Shown piece after piece: positions 58,907 to 64,000 of a stretch of DNA of 64,000 nt. The stretch is from Cedecea neteri NBRC 105707 = ATCC 33855 (GTDB lineage: Bacteria; Pseudomonadota; Gammaproteobacteria; Enterobacterales; Enterobacteriaceae). The number at the start of each line of letters is the position of its first letter. Position 1 is the stretch's first letter. Location: NCBI RefSeq assembly GCF_001571265.1, contig NZ_BCTL01000029.1:1-64000 (forward strand), read 5' to 3'. The position numbers and the translations under genes are program-made. Under the pieces are notes generated by a model. It did no database searches, was not told the DNA's origin, and saw only the letters and a list, made by a program, of their open reading frames with translations.

Positions 58907-59660
58907 TAATAAAAAAATTCTTATACTTGGGGCCGGTGGCTTGCTCGGTTCTTGTCTGGTCACTGAATGTTTAAAGCGAGGTGGAAGTGTTATAGCCGTT
59001 GACTCAGACATCGAGCGCATGAATCAGCGATTGGCAACTCTTGGCGTGGATCTCAGTAGTGATAAACTTGAAATTGCAGCGCTTAACGTAACAAATGATA
59101 GTGATGTGAAAGCGTTCTTTTCTAAGCTTTGCGCCATAGATGGCGTAGTCAATGCCACTTATCCTAGAAACAAAAGTTATGGTGCACATTTTTTTGATGT
59201 AACACTTGATGGGTTTAATGACAATTTATCATTGCATCTTGGGAGTACATTTTTGTTGATGCAGCAATGTGCTTTGTATTTTAAACAAAAAGAAAAACCT
59301 TTGTCAGTGGTGAACATTTCTTCTGTGTACGGTGTAATTGCCCCTCGTTTTGAAATTTATGAGAACACTAAAATGACTATGCCTGTGGAATACGCAGCGA
59401 TAAAGTCAGCTTTGTTGCATCTAAATAAGTATGTTGTTGCTTATGTAAAAGATACACGATTCCGCATAAACGCCGTTAGTCCTGGAGGAATTTTTGATAA
59501 TCAACCGGAAGAGTTTCTGGAGGCTTATAAGGCATATACTAACGGTAAGGGCATGCTGGAGGTAAGTGGGGTTATTGGTGCAGTGTTATATTTCTTATCG
59601 GATGAATCGAAATATGTTACCGCACAAAATCTTATAGTCGATGATGGCTTCCATCTATAA
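58899..59660 (+). CDS. ptmA: PtmA-like short-chain dehydrogenase
   Basis: A 253-aa SDR with ILGAGGLLGS (about 8–17), NISSVYG with the serine, and YAAIK as the Tyr-x3-Lys pair. In Campylobacter, ptmA follows ptmB and is needed for the legionaminic glycan; here it follows legF and overlaps it by eight bases. ATG 58899 gives a normal SDR N-terminus; ATG 58887 is an alternative four codons longer. If the final sugar is an epimer of Leg, this gene could take part in that change, which I cannot test here. Confidence 0.75.
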   Translation: MINNKKILILGAGGLLGSCLVTECLKRGGSVIAVDSDIERMNQRLATLGVDLSSDKLEIAALNVTNDSDVKAFFSKLCAIDGVVNATYPRNKSYGAHFFDVTLDGFNDNLSLHLGSTFLLMQQCALYFKQKEKPLSVVNISSVYGVIAPRFEIYENTKMTMPVEYAAIKSALLHLNKYVVAYVKDTRFRINAVSPGGIFDNQPEEFLEAYKAYTNGKGMLEVSGVIGAVLYFLSDESKYVTAQNLIVDDGFHL

Positions 59661-59681
59661 ATTGTCGGAGATAAGGTTGAC

Positions 59682-61253
59682 ATGCTTAATAAAATAATAA
59701 ATGTATTAAAGTACTTAAAAAAATACAAACCTTCTGCAATTGAAGAAGAGTTTGTATTGTTAAATAAAAAATTTTGGTCAAGAAACAATAAAAAATATTA
59801 TGATGATGTTTGTTTAGTTGAAGGACATGTGGAATGTCCTGCGAGCGTAATTGATAAAGCCAGAATGGCAAAAGCAGTGGAAGAAGCATGCAATGCCAGG
59901 CCCGTTGTATTTGTTAGAGGATTTAATATTAAGGGCAATAATGTAGCTCATATTTACAAATCCTTTGGCATTGAGGATTTTTATCTTTGGTGGAGAGCTT
60001 TTTTTAATCCGCTCATTTTAATTCCTTCTATTATTAGTACAGTGAAGATATTTACATCTGTGAAAACAGGGGATGAACTTCTTAAGTTACATTACAAAGA
60101 CGTTTACATAGGTGATTTATTATATGATACGCTAATTCGCTTTAAGCCAAACAGTTATACAGTTCATAAAATAAACTTTTCCTACATTAGACTTATTCTG
60201 AGGGCTTTTATAACCTTCAATATAAACGAACAACTAATAAAGAAATACAAGCCTAAATATTTAATCACAAGTCATAATGTGTACGCTGAATTTGGAATGT
60301 TTCCTCGTCAGATTCGAAAGAGAATGAATGGTGTTGTTTTTCTCAAAGACATATACGCCTACAAATGTTATTCTCAAAAAACAAACATACAAGAGCATTT
60401 TTTAAAAATGCCAATGGATGCTTTTATAAGCAAGCTAGCCGATAATAATTATTATGAAGAGTCTGTTGAATATTTCAATCAACGAATGTCTGGTAACGTT
60501 GACCAGATTGATGTAAAGAACGCATATCAAAATAAATTAGCGTATAGCATTACTGATTTACAACAGCTTTATCCTGGGATTGATTGCAGTAAAAAAAATG
60601 TGGTAGTGATGTCGCATGCATTCTCTGATTCTCCACATGTCGGAGAGGGACTGTTATTCAAAGACTATTATGACTTCCTTGAGAAAACGCTAATAAAGCT
60701 AAATGAAAATTCATCAATAAACTGTTTTGTCAAAGCTCATCCAAGCTCATATATGTGGGATGAAAAAGGCGGTGTTGAAGGATTAGTCGAAAAAAACAAT
60801 CTCAGTAATGTTTATATCATGCCCAATGATCTAAATACAAATTCAATTAGTAGTTTGGCTGATTATATTGTTACCGCTAAAGGTACTGCTGGATTAGAAT
60901 TTAGTTGTTTAGGAATACCTGCAATAACAGCTGGGAAAGGCTTCTATTATAATTTTGGAATAGCTGCAGAACCAGATAGTATAAAAGATTATTATGAGTT
61001 ATTAGATAATATATCTGATTTAAAACCATTATCAGAGGACATAAAAAAACGCGCTTTGGTTTTACTCTATATGGTTTCGCAAAATAGACATCATTCTCAT
61101 ATATTGCCAAATAAACATATAATGCCTAATGAAGACTATGAGAGTCTGTATCAGGAGAAATATAAAGAAGTTATTGGTAATATAAAAAAAGGGGAAGTCA
61201 TGAAAGATTATTATTATGAAATGGTTAAGAAAGATGCGGTAAAAACCAAATGA
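59682..61253 (+). CDS. GT-B-like protein, candidate legionaminic acid transferase
   Basis: A 523-aa protein I place near the capsule-synthesis/sialyltransferase-like GT-B proteins. KAHPSS (HP at 353–354) and AKGTAGLEFSCLGIPA (GTAGLE at 401–406) look like the HP and S/T-rich motifs that bind the CMP part of CMP-sugars in bacterial sialyl- and Kdo-transferases. HAFSDSPHVGEG (about 312–323) may be the site of the catalytic base. It sits directly after the CMP-sugar genes and before wzx. So a role in moving the Leg residue onto the repeat unit is likely, but this is inference. Very AT-rich. Confidence 0.6.
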   Translation: MLNKIINVLKYLKKYKPSAIEEEFVLLNKKFWSRNNKKYYDDVCLVEGHVECPASVIDKARMAKAVEEACNARPVVFVRGFNIKGNNVAHIYKSFGIEDFYLWWRAFFNPLILIPSIISTVKIFTSVKTGDELLKLHYKDVYIGDLLYDTLIRFKPNSYTVHKINFSYIRLILRAFITFNINEQLIKKYKPKYLITSHNVYAEFGMFPRQIRKRMNGVVFLKDIYAYKCYSQKTNIQEHFLKMPMDAFISKLADNNYYEESVEYFNQRMSGNVDQIDVKNAYQNKLAYSITDLQQLYPGIDCSKKNVVVMSHAFSDSPHVGEGLLFKDYYDFLEKTLIKLNENSSINCFVKAHPSSYMWDEKGGVEGLVEKNNLSNVYIMPNDLNTNSISSLADYIVTAKGTAGLEFSCLGIPAITAGKGFYYNFGIAAEPDSIKDYYELLDNISDLKPLSEDIKKRALVLLYMVSQNRHHSHILPNKHIMPNEDYESLYQEKYKEVIGNIKKGEVMKDYYYEMVKKDAVKTK

Positions 61254-62452
61254 TTAAACGTGGTGTGTTATATATAATTTTAAATTATCTAATACAATGC
61301 CTGAACATGATTTTAAGCTTGCTTTTAATGCGCTATTTAAGCTCTGGTTTACTTGGCGATCTTTCTTTGGCACGTACCTGGCAACAATTTGTTGATTATT
61401 CTCATTTAGGTGCAAGATTTGCACTGGATCGTTATGTTCCTACATCTGAGGAAGATGAAAGACAGAGATTATTATCAACGGTACTTGCTGCAACAATAAT
61501 CGGTGGTTTATTTGTTATTGTTGCAGCATTATTATTCAATGAATACAATTATATTGTCATTATTTTAACGGTGTCTGGTATTTTTATTGCAATAGGAAAT
61601 GTATTTAAAACCTATTTGCGAGCGACAAATAATCTAAATGATATGCTTGCGATAGTTTTTTTGAGTCAGTTACTGCCAATTTTAATTCCATTAGGTATTT
61701 ATTGCTATACGAAAGATTTCTTTTATTTTTTGTTTGCCACACTGATATGTTATGTTTTATCAGTCACATACATCTTAATAAATAAAAGGCAGTTGTTAGA
61801 TTATAGAAGCTTGAAATCTCTCCTTAGAGTTTATAAAAAAATTTCTTTACCATCTTTTTATCTTTTTATTAACTCACTTTTTATTTTTTTGTATTTAGTC
61901 ATGGACCGTTTTTTTATCGATTATTCTTCAGGGCGAGCTGCGCTAGGTGACTACAGCGTAATTACATTTGCATTCAGTGCATTAATGATTATTCCTGCAA
62001 CCGTCGCTGAGCTTTTATATGTGAAGATAATAAAGCAGAGTTCAACAGTAGGACGGGTTCTGTTCATTAAAGAGGCTTTACTAATAGTTGCTATAACAAT
62101 TATTGGTGTTGTGGTCGCTAATCCTGTAATGAGTTTCTTCATTGTTAAATTCACAAAGTATGGTGATTTGCTAAGAGATATGCATTATGCGACATTAGCT
62201 GTTATACCCTTCGCGTTAACTGCGATTTATTATCATGTGTCAAATGGCCTTGATCTCAGAAAACAAATGATAATGGTGAACGCAGCAGTGTGTATTATTC
62301 TTTGTGTGTTATATGTCATTCCTATATTCCACAATCTGAAATATTCCCTGCATTATTATGTATTGATCAAGGCTGCTACCGGGTGGTTAGTTTTTATTGG
62401 GTATTCTTTTTTTATATGGAAGCATACAAGAAAACTTTCAATAAAAAATTAA
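61250..62452 (+). CDS. wzx: Wzx O-antigen flippase
   Basis: A 400-aa polytopic protein of about 12 helices in the MOP/PST family. It would flip the undecaprenyl-linked O unit to the periplasm. The N-terminal helix with MIKRGVLYIILNYLIQ and RYLSSGLLGDLSLAR is typical of Wzx. It overlaps the preceding gene by four bases. Wzx proteins differ greatly between serogroups, so it is useful as a type marker. Confidence 0.85.
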   Translation: MIKRGVLYIILNYLIQCLNMILSLLLMRYLSSGLLGDLSLARTWQQFVDYSHLGARFALDRYVPTSEEDERQRLLSTVLAATIIGGLFVIVAALLFNEYNYIVIILTVSGIFIAIGNVFKTYLRATNNLNDMLAIVFLSQLLPILIPLGIYCYTKDFFYFLFATLICYVLSVTYILINKRQLLDYRSLKSLLRVYKKISLPSFYLFINSLFIFLYLVMDRFFIDYSSGRAALGDYSVITFAFSALMIIPATVAELLYVKIIKQSSTVGRVLFIKEALLIVAITIIGVVVANPVMSFFIVKFTKYGDLLRDMHYATLAVIPFALTAIYYHVSNGLDLRKQMIMVNAAVCIILCVLYVIPIFHNLKYSLHYYVLIKAATGWLVFIGYSFFIWKHTRKLSIKN

Positions 62453-62471
62453 ATACTATCAATCATTAAGA

Positions 62472-63707
62472 ATGATGAATATGATATCAATCATTTATTT
62501 TATTTTGGCACTAATTCTATATGGCTTTGCATATCTAAAAAGTAAAGACTTACTAAATCCTTTAGGTATTGGTATTCTATTATGGTATCTGGCATGTTCC
62601 CTGGCTAATTTTGATTTGTTGTTCGACTACAAACTGCAGGAAGAGCTCTCGCTTCAAACTAATGTTTGCATGTTATTATCAGGTCTGTGCTTTGTACTAC
62701 CGATTTGCTTTTCCTACAGAAAAAACGCGTTATCGCTAATCGGTTATCAAAAAATCCATTACGGTAAGGCGTATAACTTTTTTTTCAATTTGATCGTTAT
62801 TGCATCTATTATCGCATTCCTGTATCGATTTCAACATCTTATTTTCGCACCTGCACTTTTTTCTGGTGCATCAAATGATCTGAAAAGTACGGTGCCTGAT
62901 GCATTGCCTGGTGTAAATTATATCGATTTGTTTACACCCTATGCAGCTATTCTTGCACTAATAGAAATTAAATATTCATTAAATCTTTCCAAAAAAAGGT
63001 TCGTAATATTATTCTGCTATATATTATTTTCAATAATATCATCTCTTGTATATAAAGTTTCACGAGGTGAGTTTTTGATTTTTGGGTTGGCTTATCTATA
63101 TATATATTTGGCTACAAAAAGAAATAAAATTAATTTTAAAAAAATGCTATTTATACTTGTATTTGTGCTGCTTTTTTTTGCTGTTGGTGCAATGCGGTTG
63201 TCAGATGAGAGTAGAGTCTCAACTCAATTCGGTAGTGGTGTGCTTAACTCAATATTAAGCCAAATATATACATATATAGCAATTAATTTTCAAAATCTAA
63301 ATGCTCTTATTAATTCTAATTCTGAGTTGACATATGTTTGGGGAGGTTTGAAATTTTTATTAAAACCATTCTTTACATATGAATATGATACAAACCAAGT
63401 GGGCCTTTCCGATTACTCAGTCGGATTTTTTAATGCTAAAACATTCATCTATTATTTTTACAATGATTTGTCTTACGTCGGTATAATTATTTATCCATTG
63501 ATAATAGGTATTGTTGTTCAGCTAATATATAACAGCATGTGCCGGGATGTAAAATATTTGACCTTGACTGCATCTCTCATGAAAGCAGTTGTATTTATGT
63601 TTTTTGGGAATTATTTTTTTGGCGAGCTTGTTCTCATATTTCCGTATTTATTGATCTTTTTCTTCCTCACCATGATGAAGACCATAAATATTAGAGTAGA
63701 TAAATAG
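62472..63707 (+). CDS. wzy: Wzy O-antigen polymerase
   Basis: A 411-aa protein with about ten to eleven hydrophobic helices and a larger loop in the C-terminal half (about 260–320), the pattern of Wzy. It would link O units in the periplasm. Two starts, ATG 62472 and 62475, are possible. No close family member comes to mind. Low GC content, with many rare codons such as AGA and ATA. Confidence 0.78.
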   Translation: MMNMISIIYFILALILYGFAYLKSKDLLNPLGIGILLWYLACSLANFDLLFDYKLQEELSLQTNVCMLLSGLCFVLPICFSYRKNALSLIGYQKIHYGKAYNFFFNLIVIASIIAFLYRFQHLIFAPALFSGASNDLKSTVPDALPGVNYIDLFTPYAAILALIEIKYSLNLSKKRFVILFCYILFSIISSLVYKVSRGEFLIFGLAYLYIYLATKRNKINFKKMLFILVFVLLFFAVGAMRLSDESRVSTQFGSGVLNSILSQIYTYIAINFQNLNALINSNSELTYVWGGLKFLLKPFFTYEYDTNQVGLSDYSVGFFNAKTFIYYFYNDLSYVGIIIYPLIIGIVVQLIYNSMCRDVKYLTLTASLMKAVVFMFFGNYFFGELVLIFPYLLIFFFLTMMKTINIRVDK

Positions 63708-63793
63708 CTATAATTTGTCTTTTTGTTCTGGTTTTATCTCGCAGTGTTTTTCAATTTTGGATATTGATAAGTGTATCTTGGAAGGTTTAAATA

Positions 63794-64000
63794 ATGTCTA
63801 ATAGCACCAAAAAAATTTTATTTATCGCGCCAGTACCTCCTCCTTTGACTGGTCAGGCAATTGCCTGCAAAGCACTCTACGATAGTTTCATTAGACAGGG
63901 ACATGCCGTTGAGTTAGTTAACTTATCAAAAAAGTCATTCGTATCTGGAGTTGATTCTTATTCTAGAGTCCTCGAGATATTCAAGATACTCAAGCTAGTT
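63794..64000 (+). CDS. N-terminal part of a GT4 glycosyltransferase
   Basis: The frame begins with ATG 63794, with GGAAGGT ten or so bases upstream, and runs open for 69 codons to the last base of the window, so it is cut. The start KKILFIAPVPPPLTGQAIAC followed by ALYDSFIRQGHAVELVNLS is the acceptor-domain opening of GT-B family 4 enzymes. Probably one of the transferases that build the O unit. The 86-bp gap before it holds nothing distinct. Confidence 0.75.
   Translation, partial: MSNSTKKILFIAPVPPPLTGQAIACKALYDSFIRQGHAVELVNLSKKSFVSGVDSYSRVLEIFKILKLV

Noticed and set aside
1-64000. tRNA, rRNA, insertion sequences, integrases or attachment sites
   Set aside because: None were recognised on either strand by reading; no transposase-like protein or tRNA cloverleaf motif was found.

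Overview
The window is a chromosomal segment from a member of the Enterobacteriaceae. Gene order from yegS to galF follows the Escherichia coli yegS–galF region, read here in the opposite orientation to the usual K-12 map. Protein sequences are close to but not identical with E. coli, and some local content differs: a HigBA-type toxin-antitoxin pair sits between mdtA and yegD, and a family of GC-rich palindromes is scattered through the region. I cannot name the genus from reading alone.

Layout. 1–3.1 kb (minus strand): lipid kinase yegS, the small RNA CyaR with its own CRP-type promoter, the tRNA hydroxylation gene trhP (yegQ), and a small unknown gene. 3.1–14.1 kb (minus): the tightly overlapping mdtABCD-baeSR efflux and envelope-stress operon with a BaeR-box candidate upstream. 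14.3–15.0 kb (plus): higBA-like pair with paired palindromic operators over its promoter. 15–26 kb: yegD, alkA, yegE/dgcE, udk, dcd, asmA, yegH. 26–26.7 kb: a 728-bp control region with an RcsAB box and a JUMPstart/ops element. 26.7–49.5 kb (plus): the complete colanic acid operon wza-wzb-wzc-wcaABCDEF-gmd-fcl-gmm-wcaI-manC-manB-wcaJ-wzxC-wcaKLM. 49.65–50.55 kb: galF. 50.9–64 kb: an AT-richer O-antigen-type locus, cut by the window end.

The O-antigen locus carries a full set of genes for CMP-activated legionaminic acid, or a stereoisomer of it, by the GDP-linked route known from Campylobacter: legB, legC, legG, legI, a PglD/NeuD-like acetyltransferase (legH candidate), ptmE, ptmF, legF (ptmB) and ptmA. 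These are followed by a GT-B-like protein that is a good candidate for the transferase of this sugar, then a Wzx flippase, a Wzy polymerase and the start of a GT4 glycosyltransferase.

The most unusual observation is in the leaders. Three ops elements (before wza, before galF and before legB) share the 12-mer GGCGGTAGC(G/A)TG. In each, the final RTG opens a reading frame that runs without a stop to within 13 nt of, or just into, the next gene. At galF two competing hairpins surround the ops copy. This suggests, but does not prove, that RfaH recruitment and translation of a leader peptide are built into the same element.
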